Assembly: GCA_003156715.1 (NCBI GenBank)
Contig: PMHO01000045.1
Span: forward strand, 14,754-78,753
Reading direction: 5' to 3'
Length of the DNA stretch: 64,000 nucleotides
Origin: Candidatus Tityobacter terrigena
GTDB taxonomy: Bacteria > Vulcanimicrobiota > Vulcanimicrobiia > Vulcanimicrobiales > Vulcanimicrobiaceae
Below the pieces are notes generated by a model. The model did no database searches. It was not told where the DNA came from and saw only the letters and a program-made list of their open reading frames with translations. The stretch's first letter is position 1, and the number at the start of each line of letters is the position of its first letter. This document shows, piece by piece, positions 43,950 to 51,494 of the stretch. The position numbers were made by a program, and so were the translations under genes.

Positions 43950-44408
43950 GTGTCAAACGACAGCGCATCAGGCGGCGGCGCGATTAAGCCGCAACCGAGT
44001 CAGGCGGTTCGGTTCGATCCGCTAACCCCGAGCGCGAACGCGGCGGTTTTCAGTTCGCTCTCCAAAGAGCAGCAGGACGTGCTCCTAATGGAATATATGC
44101 GTGGCAACCTCGACGTCGGCAAGAAGGCGGCTCAAATGCACGTCGACGTCGACGCGTTCAGGTCTGCGTTGGAGGTTATGTCGGCCAAGACGAGAGAGGT
44201 TTCGTCTCAAGAGGGTGTGTCGGTCCAATTCCAACACACGCAAGAGTCGTCATTCGGTAAGACCGAGGTCATTATGGGCAACACCGCTCAAGCTGCGAGC
44301 GGTAAGCTCACGCGCACGATGGCGAACGAACGGAATCTTACGCCGTTCTACTACATCGGCGGGATTATCGGGCTCTTAATTTTAGTTTCGCTTTTTATGC
44401 ACCACTAG
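43950..44408 (+). CDS. Island protein 1: tail-anchored protein with HTH-like N-terminal part
   Basis: 152 residues from the GTG at 43950, preceded by SD AAGGAG. Residues 30-75 (SSLSKEQQDVLLMEYMRGNL, then DVGKKAAQMHVDVDAFRSAL) look like a helical, HTH-like unit. A beta-rich middle (SVQFQHTQESSFGKTEVIM) follows, and the protein ends in one membrane helix (FYYIGGIIGLLILVSLFMHH). Such topology predicts a cytosolic domain anchored by its C-terminus. No family recognised. First gene of the four-gene operon. Confidence 0.65.
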   Translation: MSNDSASGGGAIKPQPSQAVRFDPLTPSANAAVFSSLSKEQQDVLLMEYMRGNLDVGKKAAQMHVDVDAFRSALEVMSAKTREVSSQEGVSVQFQHTQESSFGKTEVIMGNTAQAASGKLTRTMANERNLTPFYYIGGIIGLLILVSLFMHH

Positions 44409-44410
44409 CG

Positions 44411-44704
44411 TTGCTGAAGTCTCGGATCTTCGTCAATCAAAGCACGGACGTGGAGCACGAGGTTCGTAGTCTAGAGAGCCTGGCTCGAAAACACTCGCTC
44501 GACGACGCGACAACGGACGCTCTGATTGCCGAGGCGCGCGGGCTGCTAGCGGACTTTTGCCAAACCGCCATCGACGCTGCGAACGGTCATTTTAGCGCGG
44601 AGATCAGTAAGACGATCAAAGGCCCGAAATACGAGGTCGCGTTCGTGCTGCGGCAAGAGCCATTGCCCAAGCGCGGCGGGATCATGAGTCTCTTCAGGCG
44701 GTAG
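44411..44704 (+). CDS. Island protein 2: small soluble protein
   Basis: 97 residues from a TTG at 44411, only 2 bases after the previous stop, so translation is probably coupled. It has an N-terminal helical part (EHEVRSLESLARKHSLDDAT, DALIAEARGLLADFCQTAID), then a short beta part (KGPKYEVAFVLRQEPLPKRG), and a basic C-terminus (MSLFRR). No known family; no membrane helix. Confidence 0.6.
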   Translation: MLKSRIFVNQSTDVEHEVRSLESLARKHSLDDATTDALIAEARGLLADFCQTAIDAANGHFSAEISKTIKGPKYEVAFVLRQEPLPKRGGIMSLFRR

Positions 44705-44713
44705 TCGCATAGC

Positions 44714-45526
44714 GTGCCTTATTACGGATATGGGAGGCGTTGGCGAAGCTACCCGCGGCGGGAGTACAGCAGCTTTTCGAGAGACGTAAGCAATATGGAC
44801 GCTGTCGTGAAGGCAGCGTTCTTCGCTCTCCGTGCTTCGGATCGAACGAAGCTCTTTCGCAGATACGAGCGAGAGTATGGCAAGGGCGCGTGCTCTTACG
44901 CAAAGCAGACCATCGCAAAGTGGGAACACGGCCACGTTAAGATGAGCGAAGAGATCTCAAAGCGTCTCTTCAAACTCTTGCCACCGCTTATGAGTGTCGA
45001 GGACAAGTACAACATCGTCGAAGCGATCTGGAAAAAGCACAGCACGCTAGCGCGGTCGCTCAAATACGTTCGGATTGGCCCCGATGTTAACCCTGAGTCG
45101 GTGCTCCATGCGATAGGCGTCTATTTTGACGGCCTGAACATTCAGCACGCGATCCCCGAACGGCTTGCCGGTGAGTTTCAGTGGCTGGCGGCCGAAGACG
45201 TGGCCGTCAAGCAACAGCTCCTCAACCACTTCATGCTTGAACAGCGGCGGACAGCGATGGCGAACGCGGCGCTAAATCTCGATATGCTGCTGCGCGCTCT
45301 TCAGTCGGACACCGAAGCGCTGATTACGACGTTTTCGCATACGATTATCACGGGTGAGCATCAGGTCGAAATCGTTGCCGAACGCTCGCGCTCTGGGTTC
45401 ATCTTTAGCGATCTGCGACAAGACCCGCCGAAGCCACCTGAGCCTACGGTTCTCGAAAGGTTCTCTGGGTTTCTTATCCTCGCGCTAATAATCGCCGGCA
45501 TCTTCGCTTTCTGCGTGCCGCATTGA
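44714..45526 (+). CDS. Island protein 3: tail-anchored protein of unknown function
   Basis: 270 residues from a GTG at 44714, 9 bases after island gene 2. The N-terminus is Tyr/Arg-rich (PYYGYGRRWRSYPRREYSSF), followed by a long helical domain (AAFFALRASDRTKLFRRYER, TIAKWEHGHVKMSEEISKRL, FKLLPPLMSVEDKYNIVEAI). A later piece LITTFSHTIITGEHQVEIVA resembles, weakly, the beta parts of proteins 1 and 2. It ends with a single membrane helix (FSGFLILALIIAGIFAFCVP). No family recognised. Confidence 0.65.
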   Translation: MPYYGYGRRWRSYPRREYSSFSRDVSNMDAVVKAAFFALRASDRTKLFRRYEREYGKGACSYAKQTIAKWEHGHVKMSEEISKRLFKLLPPLMSVEDKYNIVEAIWKKHSTLARSLKYVRIGPDVNPESVLHAIGVYFDGLNIQHAIPERLAGEFQWLAAEDVAVKQQLLNHFMLEQRRTAMANAALNLDMLLRALQSDTEALITTFSHTIITGEHQVEIVAERSRSGFIFSDLRQDPPKPPEPTVLERFSGFLILALIIAGIFAFCVPH

Positions 45527-45560
45527 CGCTTGCGATGATGCTATACGCTCTAAGCGAACC

Positions 45561-46181
45561 GTGCCCGTGACGCGTCGACGCAATTACACGTACGCCGCAC
45601 AGAAGCGTCGTCGCACAACACTCGTGCGGAGTTTCGTCGTGCTCACCGTTTGCATCGCGGCTGCGGTCGGCGCGTTTTTCGTAATGCATCCCATCTCTGA
45701 AGTAAGGAGAGCGGTTGCGACGCATCTTACCGAGCCGTCGTTAGGGAGTGCGTCAGCTGTTCCGGTTGAGATGTCGAGCGAGCTACAAGACGCGAAGCTG
45801 ACGCCCGGTGCAGTAGCGACCACGGACGTGAAACTCGTGTGCAGCCCTGGCTACGCCTCGAACGTTCGTCCGCGCGGAGCTTTGTGGAAATCGCTTAAAG
45901 CCGAAGCTTACGCGCGATACGGAATACCGCCTGGCCACCGGAGCGACATCGATGCGGCGGGCGTGCACCATCCTGCGTATCAGGTCGACCACTTGATACC
46001 GCTAGAAATCGGCGGCGATCCGACGAGCTTAGAGAACATATGGCCGCAACCGACTGTGGAAGCCGAGATAAAGGACCACGTAGAGAACAAACTTCACGAG
46101 CTTGTATGCAGCGGGCAAATGCCCATCGGCGTCGCGCAGCAGCGGGTTAGGGACAATTGGACGACGGCGGTCGAAAAGTGA
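45561..46181 (+). CDS. Island protein 4: membrane-anchored HNH nuclease-like protein
   Basis: 206 residues. A strongly basic N-terminus (RRRNYTYAAQKRRRTTLVR) precedes one membrane helix (SFVVLTVCIAAAVGAFFVM). By the positive-inside rule the rest lies outside the cytoplasm. The C-terminal domain is an HNH nuclease type: YQVDHLIPLEIGGDPTSLEN followed by IWPQP and KDHVENKLHELVCSGQMP, with the DH, the E/N metal residues and the two Cys typical of this group. GTG start at 45561 (a second GTG two codons later is possible). It is last in the operon. Confidence 0.8.
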   Translation: MPVTRRRNYTYAAQKRRRTTLVRSFVVLTVCIAAAVGAFFVMHPISEVRRAVATHLTEPSLGSASAVPVEMSSELQDAKLTPGAVATTDVKLVCSPGYASNVRPRGALWKSLKAEAYARYGIPPGHRSDIDAAGVHHPAYQVDHLIPLEIGGDPTSLENIWPQPTVEAEIKDHVENKLHELVCSGQMPIGVAQQRVRDNWTTAVEK

Positions 46182-46460
46182 GCGCGGGTTCGTCCGGACT
46201 ATGCATGCGCTGCATGGCTATGCGGCCTGAAAATTGCGCCACGAGGGATACTACCTCACGATTCTCGTGTTCCATGACCTAAAGGGCTGTCAGTTAGGGC
46301 GTTATCGCGGCCCCGGCGTCTTTCGCTGATCGCGCGCGGTCTCAGCGAAATCCTGGGGACGAAGCTCACGGCGTTTCTCGCCGGCGCTCGCCGCGTGATC
46401 ATGGGCGAAGCTCCGAATCGCGCCTGGCCGCGCTCTACGACCCGGCGCCGAGCACCGCGT
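46182..46460. other. Non-coding stretch after the island operon
   Basis: About 280 bases with decayed recombinase-derived sequence towards the right end; I see no intact gene and no clear terminator. Confidence 0.4.
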
Positions 46461-46613
46461 AGAGCATCCGGCCGGCGGCCGTTCCCGTGTCGATGTGGTT
46501 GGTCAGCGATCGCAGCGCGACGTCGCGCTCGCGTAACATTTCGGCAATATCGAGAAAGTCTCGCGGCGACCGACGGAGGCGGTCGAGCCGCCAGACGACC
46601 AAGGTGTCGCCGG
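46461..46613 (-). pseudogene. Serine recombinase fragment, copy 2 (right flank of island)
   Basis: Minus-strand reading AGDTLVVWRLDRLRRSPRDF, then LDIAEMLRERDVALRSLTNH and IDTGTAAGRMLYAVLGAGS before a stop. This is the RLDRL-to-RML part of a resolvase/invertase catalytic domain; the N-terminal catalytic Ser and the DNA-binding HTH are missing. It starts directly beside the dodecin stop codon. Confidence 0.8.
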
Positions 46614-46614
46614 C

Positions 46615-46824
46615 CTAGTCCTCCAGTGTAAATCCGGCCTTGATCGTCGCTTGATAGTGCTGGATTTTTCCCCCGTCGACGTGCCCGCGCACTTCGACGA
46701 GTTCGAACCAGCCGAGGTTTCTGATCGTCTTCGCGGCCTTCGCCACGGCGTTCTCGATTGCGGCCGAAACGCTCTTCTTGGAGCTGCCGACGAGTTCGAC
46801 GACCTTGTACACGTGGTCCGCCAC
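46615..46824 (-). CDS. Dodecin family flavin-binding protein
   Basis: 69 residues: VYKVVELVGSSKKSVSAAIE, NAVAKAAKTIRNLGWFELVE, VRGHVDGGKIQHYQATIKAG. Length and the W in the LGWFEL strand fit dodecins, which form hollow dodecamers that store flavin dimers. GTG at 46824 is chosen because a GGGAGGA SD stands upstream. Its stop codon abuts recombinase remnant copy 2, so the island inserted exactly at its 3' end. Confidence 0.92.
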   Translation of the reverse strand: MADHVYKVVELVGSSKKSVSAAIENAVAKAAKTIRNLGWFELVEVRGHVDGGKIQHYQATIKAGFTLED

Positions 46825-46926
46825 CGGCTTCCTCCCTGTCGACAGGTGAGTCGAAAAGGCCGCTTTCGCAAGGATTGCGGCGCAAACCCGCTTGAAAGAA
46901 CCGCACTTGGGGGTAAGACCGAATCG

Positions 46927-47736
46927 ATGCAGCAAGCGAACGCAGCCCTGTACGGTTTCGAACAAGAGGTACTTACCTGCGCTGGTCCGGCTGCGCATAT
47001 GGTGCAACTCTACGAATCGGACGACCGCCTGCTCGTTCGTAATGCAGGGCGCTACTTTGCCGAAGGTTTCGGACGGGGCGATCGCGGCTTGATCGTCACG
47101 ACCGAGGAGCGCGCCGAGGCCTTTCGCCGCGAGTTCGGGCGGCTCGGCATCGACGCAGCGGCTGCCGTACGCGACGAGCGGCTTACGTTCTTCGATTCAC
47201 ACCAGACGCTGGCGCGAATTTTGGTCGACGGCTACCCCGATGCGGCACGCTTCGACGAGATCGTCGGTGCGGCGTTGCGACGCCTCGTCGCAAGCAACGA
47301 GAGCGGCGCTTTGCGCGCGTACGGTGACATGGTCGGCACCCTCTGGACGGCACGGCAGTTCCCGTCGGCGATCCGGCTCGAACAGCTCTGGGGCAAACTG
47401 CTGGCGCAGGTTCCGTTCAGCTTATTTTGCGCTTACTCGATCGACCTCTTCGGTACGGATTTCGAGGCGGGGGTCGTCGATGCGTTGCTTTGCGCGCACT
47501 CGCATTTCTTGCCGGCGGGGTCGAACGCGACGCTGCAGAGCGCGCTCGGGCGGGCGATGGAAGACGTGCTAGGCGCAAAGGTTGCGAGCTTGCCTGCGGT
47601 CAAGCTCGAACGGCGTCCAGCGTGGCCCGAGCTGCCGCGCGCCGAGAGCCTGATCCTCTGGCTAAAAAAGAACCTGCGCGACCAAGCCGGCGACATTTTC
47701 GTTCGAGCCCGGCAGTATTATCAAGAAACGGCTTAG
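46927..47736 (+). CDS. MEDS (DcmR sensory) domain protein
   Basis: 269 residues: AAHMVQLYESDDRLLVRNAG, YFAEGFGRGDRGLIVTTEER, LWGKLLAQVPFSLFCAYSID, which is the MEDS fold seen in stress-signalling proteins and RsbR-type sensors. It has no output domain. It faces a PAS-SpoIIE phosphatase gene tail-to-tail, and with the STAS and anti-sigma genes in the window suggests a partner-switch network. The ATG at 46927 was chosen as the first start after the upstream promoter space. Confidence 0.82.
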   Translation: MQQANAALYGFEQEVLTCAGPAAHMVQLYESDDRLLVRNAGRYFAEGFGRGDRGLIVTTEERAEAFRREFGRLGIDAAAAVRDERLTFFDSHQTLARILVDGYPDAARFDEIVGAALRRLVASNESGALRAYGDMVGTLWTARQFPSAIRLEQLWGKLLAQVPFSLFCAYSIDLFGTDFEAGVVDALLCAHSHFLPAGSNATLQSALGRAMEDVLGAKVASLPAVKLERRPAWPELPRAESLILWLKKNLRDQAGDIFVRARQYYQETA

Positions 47737-47745
47737 CGAACCGCC

Positions 47746-49758
47746 CTAGCGACGATCGCGCAGACGCACCGGCGCGCTTAGCATCTCTTTTTTCCGTTCG
47801 ATCGAGAGTACCGCGCGCAGCTCCGTCCCGAAACCGGGCGACGGCCGGACCGACGCTTCTTGCGTCAGCTGCTTGATGAGGAAGATGCCGCGCCCGTCCT
47901 CATCCAACACGTTGCGCGGCAGCTCGCCGTTGAGGTAACGCAGCCCGGGACCGGTATCCCGAACGGTCAGGACCGGATTCTCGGAGCGCCAGTCGACGTG
48001 GACTTCCACCAGACCAGGCGCATGCTCGACCGTGTTCGCGAGGATCTCGCCCACTACGAGCTCGCCCGCAAAAAGCTGATCCGGCTCGGCGGCCATGCGC
48101 CGCAGGTAGGCGATGATCTCCCGGCGCGACGCGTGCGCGCTATACGGATCGCTCGAGTGAAAGCGCCACGTTTTCTCGAGCGTGGCCGGATCCGACCGGA
48201 GCGCGGCGAGGTCGACGACGGAAAATTGCATCAGCAAGAGCGCTGCATCGTCGCGCGCGGGCATATCGTCGAAGACGATCTCCCGAATCGCTCTCGCCGG
48301 CCGCGCGATGTTCGTGTCCTCAACCAGCAGAGCCACGGCAGCCCGCAGCCGTTTTTCGACGGCGATCACGTCGCGCGAGAATTCGATCATGCCGTCCGTG
48401 TAGAGGGCCACGACCGCGTCCTTGCCGATCGCGAAGCGCTGCGTCACGAGGTTCATCTCGAGCCCGATTCCGAGCGGCGTTCCACCGTACGGCAGCGATA
48501 CCGCGGGACGAGCGTTCGTACGCGCGACGATCGGCGGCGGGTGACCGGCGTTCGCATACGTTATCGTCGCGTGCGCCGAATCGACGAACCCGACGATCGC
48601 CGTGACCATCATATCCGGTTCTTGGTAGTTGAGAATGCGGTCGAGCTCGCGCAGGATGTCGGCGGGATCCTCGAGCCTGAACGCGAGCGTGAAGATCGCT
48701 TGCCGTAGTTTGCCGACGATGATCGAAGCTTGCAGGCCATGGCCGGCGACGTCGCCGATCGAGAAGCCGAGACGGCCGTCGGGAAGCTCGAAGGCATCGT
48801 ACCAGTCGCCGCCGACGAGCGCGTCGCCCTCCGCCGGAAGATAGACGGCGTCCATGCGCAGCCCATGCCGCTCCGGCAGCTCTTTCGGCAGGAAGATGTC
48901 TTGCAGCGTTTCGGCGACGCGTTTGGTGTGCTCGAGCGCGCGCCGCTGGGCGTCGATGTTGACGTTGCTGCCGTACCAGCGCTCGATCTTCCCGCTCCCG
49001 TCGAGCAGCGGCTCGATGCGCGTCAGGAACCACTGAAAAACGCCGTCGAAGCGGCGCAGCCGGTACTCCATCTCGAAGGGTTCGCCGGTCGCGATCGAAT
49101 GCGGCCAGCGGCGCATCACTTCGAGAAAGTCGTCGGGATGGTGAGCGGCTTGCCAGCCCCATCCGGCCGCCTCTTCGGGCGACTGGCCCGTGAACTCATA
49201 CCAGCGATGGTTGTACCAGTCGATCGAACCGCTCGCATCGGCCGTCCAGCAAATCACGGGAAGCGACTCGGCAAGGACGCTGAAACGTCGTTCGGAATCG
49301 GCCAGCAGCGCGCGCTGCTTCGCCAGTGCTTCCTCGGCGCGCCGATGCTCGTCGATGTCGGTGCAGGTACCGTACCATCGAAGGATGCTTCCGGCGGCGT
49401 CGCGCAGCGGCGCGGCGCCGGTCACGATCCACGCGTACGAGCCGTCGGCTTTGCGCAGGCGCAACTCGATCGCGAGGTCGCCTCCGCTTTCGAGGGAGAG
49501 CTGCCACGCCTTCATCACCCGTTCGAGATCGTCCGCATGAACGATCGACGGCCAAGCCAGGCCGAGCACGACGTTTGGCTCGTGGCCCGTAAATTCGCGC
49601 CAGCGACGGTTTACGAACTCGACGGACCCATCGGCGGCAGCGGTATAGATCATCGTCGGAAGCGCATCGGCCGCGGCGCACCACGCGGCGAATGCGACAT
49701 CCGGTTCCAACGCCGAGGCCGGCCGCGACACGATGTCCAAGCCCGCAGGTTGATTCAT
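47746..49758 (-). CDS. PAS-PAS-SpoIIE phosphatase with C-terminal HATPase domain
   Basis: 670 residues. Two PAS/PAC domains (about 20-145 and 155-275; VEFVNRRWREFTGHEPNVVL and IDWYNHRWYEFTGQSPEEAA) are followed by a SpoIIE/PP2C phosphatase (VGGDWYDAFELPDGRLGFSI, GDVAGHGLQASI, VALYTDGMIEF) and a C-terminal GHKL ATPase (LVVGEILANTVEHAPGLVEV, GRGIFLIKQL). It would dephosphorylate STAS antagonists and probably also act as anti-sigma kinase. Soluble. The cofactor of the PAS domains is unknown. Confidence 0.9.
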   Translation of the reverse strand: MNQPAGLDIVSRPASALEPDVAFAAWCAAADALPTMIYTAAADGSVEFVNRRWREFTGHEPNVVLGLAWPSIVHADDLERVMKAWQLSLESGGDLAIELRLRKADGSYAWIVTGAAPLRDAAGSILRWYGTCTDIDEHRRAEEALAKQRALLADSERRFSVLAESLPVICWTADASGSIDWYNHRWYEFTGQSPEEAAGWGWQAAHHPDDFLEVMRRWPHSIATGEPFEMEYRLRRFDGVFQWFLTRIEPLLDGSGKIERWYGSNVNIDAQRRALEHTKRVAETLQDIFLPKELPERHGLRMDAVYLPAEGDALVGGDWYDAFELPDGRLGFSIGDVAGHGLQASIIVGKLRQAIFTLAFRLEDPADILRELDRILNYQEPDMMVTAIVGFVDSAHATITYANAGHPPPIVARTNARPAVSLPYGGTPLGIGLEMNLVTQRFAIGKDAVVALYTDGMIEFSRDVIAVEKRLRAAVALLVEDTNIARPARAIREIVFDDMPARDDAALLLMQFSVVDLAALRSDPATLEKTWRFHSSDPYSAHASRREIIAYLRRMAAEPDQLFAGELVVGEILANTVEHAPGLVEVHVDWRSENPVLTVRDTGPGLRYLNGELPRNVLDEDGRGIFLIKQLTQEASVRPSPGFGTELRAVLSIERKKEMLSAPVRLRDRR

Positions 49759-49943
49759 TCCGGTCCTCGTCCCGCGATGCGGCGTTCGCCTCGATCGAGC
49801 GAGCTCGTCCTCACCGCACTACCCGCCGCCGCTTGCTCGAACCTTTGCCTCCGACCTAGGACCTTTCGCGGGCTTCGAAGCGGGACGATAATACGCGGCA
49901 TGGAGGTCTCGTCCGTTCGATTCGCGGGACCGCTCGTCGATCC

Positions 49944-50918
49944 GTGCTGAGCACTTGGCTGACCCGGACGGCCGGACTACGGGTTCCGCTCGTCAACGCG
50001 CCGATGACGCCCGCGGCCGGCGGCCGCCTGGCTCGCGCCGTGAGCGATGCGGGCGGCCTCGGGTTCGTGGGCATCGACAGCCGCGACGAGGTGACGTCCG
50101 TCCGCGACCAGGTGACGCTGGCGCGAGCGGGGCGCCCCGACGTTCCGCTCGGCATCGGGCTGATGGCGTGGGTCTTGCCGAGCCGGCTCGAGCTGCTCGA
50201 TCTCGTGCTCGAGCTGCAGCCGACCTTCGTGTCGATCTCCTTCGGCGATCCGGCTCCGTACGTGGATGCACTTCACCGCCGGGGCATCCTCGTCGCCTCG
50301 CAGGTGCAAGATCGTGAATCGGCTCTCGCCGCCTCCGCTGCCGGGGTCGACGCGATCGTCTCGCAGGGAACGGAAGCGGGCGGACACACCGGCGCCGTCG
50401 GGACCTTGACGCTCCTGCAGATCGTGCTCGAATCGGTAGCGCAACCGGTGCTCGCCGCGGGCGGCATCGCGAGCGCCCGCGGCGTCGCCGCGGTGCTCGG
50501 CGCCGGAGCGGAAGGCGTCTGGGTCGGAACCCCGTTCTTGCTCGCCGCGGAGAGCCGCGTTGCCGACGCAACGCGCAGCCTGATCGCGCGCAGCCGCGAG
50601 GGCGACACGGTGCTGACGCACGTCTTCGACGTCGCGCAGGGACTAGCGTGGCCGGCGCGCTTCCCGGGCCGCGCCATCGCCAACGAATTTACCGCCGAAT
50701 GGCACGGCCGCGAGGACGAGCTGAGCTCGAACTTTGGTGCTCTGGAGAGGTTCGCGCGCGCCAAGCGCGAGGGTGACGTCACGTTGAGCAACGTCTATGC
50801 CGGACAGTCGATCGGCCTGCTCGCGAACGTCGAGCCGGCCGCCGCGATCGTTGCGCGCTTGATGAACGGGGCGGAGGAATTGCTGCGCCTGCGGCCCGCG
50901 AGCATTCTTTCGGATTGA
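49944..50918 (+). CDS. Nitronate monooxygenase family flavoprotein
   Basis: 324 residues: NAPMTPAAGGRLARAVSDAG (FMN loop), GIGLMAW, VSQGTEAGGHTGAVGTLTLL (active-site His and substrate loop), VLAAGGIASARGVAAVLGAG and EGVWVGTPFLLAAESRV (FMN phosphate). It is a TIM-barrel FMN enzyme oxidising alkyl nitronates or related substrates. GTG start at 49944. Confidence 0.9.
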   Translation: MLSTWLTRTAGLRVPLVNAPMTPAAGGRLARAVSDAGGLGFVGIDSRDEVTSVRDQVTLARAGRPDVPLGIGLMAWVLPSRLELLDLVLELQPTFVSISFGDPAPYVDALHRRGILVASQVQDRESALAASAAGVDAIVSQGTEAGGHTGAVGTLTLLQIVLESVAQPVLAAGGIASARGVAAVLGAGAEGVWVGTPFLLAAESRVADATRSLIARSREGDTVLTHVFDVAQGLAWPARFPGRAIANEFTAEWHGREDELSSNFGALERFARAKREGDVTLSNVYAGQSIGLLANVEPAAAIVARLMNGAEELLRLRPASILSD

Positions 50919-51011
50919 GCCCCTTCGGGGGATTTGCGCTCGGCTGCGCTGTAGAACCGCCCGACATCGGTCGTTCCACGACACGCTGCTTCTTCGTTGA
51001 GGAGATTTCTT

Positions 51012-51494
51012 GTGTTCACGCGTCCAATTGCGATCGTTACGGTCGCCTGGCTCGCCGCGTTCTTCGGCGCCGCGCAGCCCGCTTCTGCAGGCAGCGGTTT
51101 AGCTGCGAGTTGGCTTGTGACGTACTACCTCGATCCGACCGGGTCGATGGGTTCCGTGCAGTGCGTCAACTTCGGCAAGACGGGTGAAACCGATGGCGTC
51201 GCGCGCGGCCTGTGGCACGCGCTGACCCTACCGGGCTGGAAGGGCGAGTGGGTGACGAAGGGCGAGCATTTCGCTTGGCACGGTGCGTACACCGCGAACG
51301 GCGAAACGACCGTGACCTACGCCACCGGCGATTTCATCAATCGCGATCAGGCTGCCGTGACCTCGTCGGCAAGCCTCAAGGTGACGTCGTCGGGCGTCGT
51401 TACGCGTAATACCGGAACCGCGACGATGGTCCAAGTCGCGCGGTGCAGTGAAGCGCCGCAGCATCATGGCAGCGACCCGATGTCGGAATTTTGA
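51012..51494 (+). CDS. Small secreted protein of unknown function
   Basis: 160 residues with signal peptide (IAIVTVAWLAAFFGAAQPASA). The mature part contains LVTYYLDPTGSMGSVQCVNF and RGLWHALTLPGWKGEWVTKG, with two Cys in total. GTG at 51012 is preferred since GAGGAG stands 7 bases before it. The gene overlaps the convergent regulator gene by 31 bases. I recognise no family. Confidence 0.62.
   Translation: MFTRPIAIVTVAWLAAFFGAAQPASAGSGLAASWLVTYYLDPTGSMGSVQCVNFGKTGETDGVARGLWHALTLPGWKGEWVTKGEHFAWHGAYTANGETTVTYATGDFINRDQAAVTSSASLKVTSSGVVTRNTGTATMVQVARCSEAPQHHGSDPMSEF

Noticed and set aside
48730-49950. 406-codon plus-strand open frame opposite the PAS-SpoIIE gene
   Set aside because: Antisense shadow without domain features.
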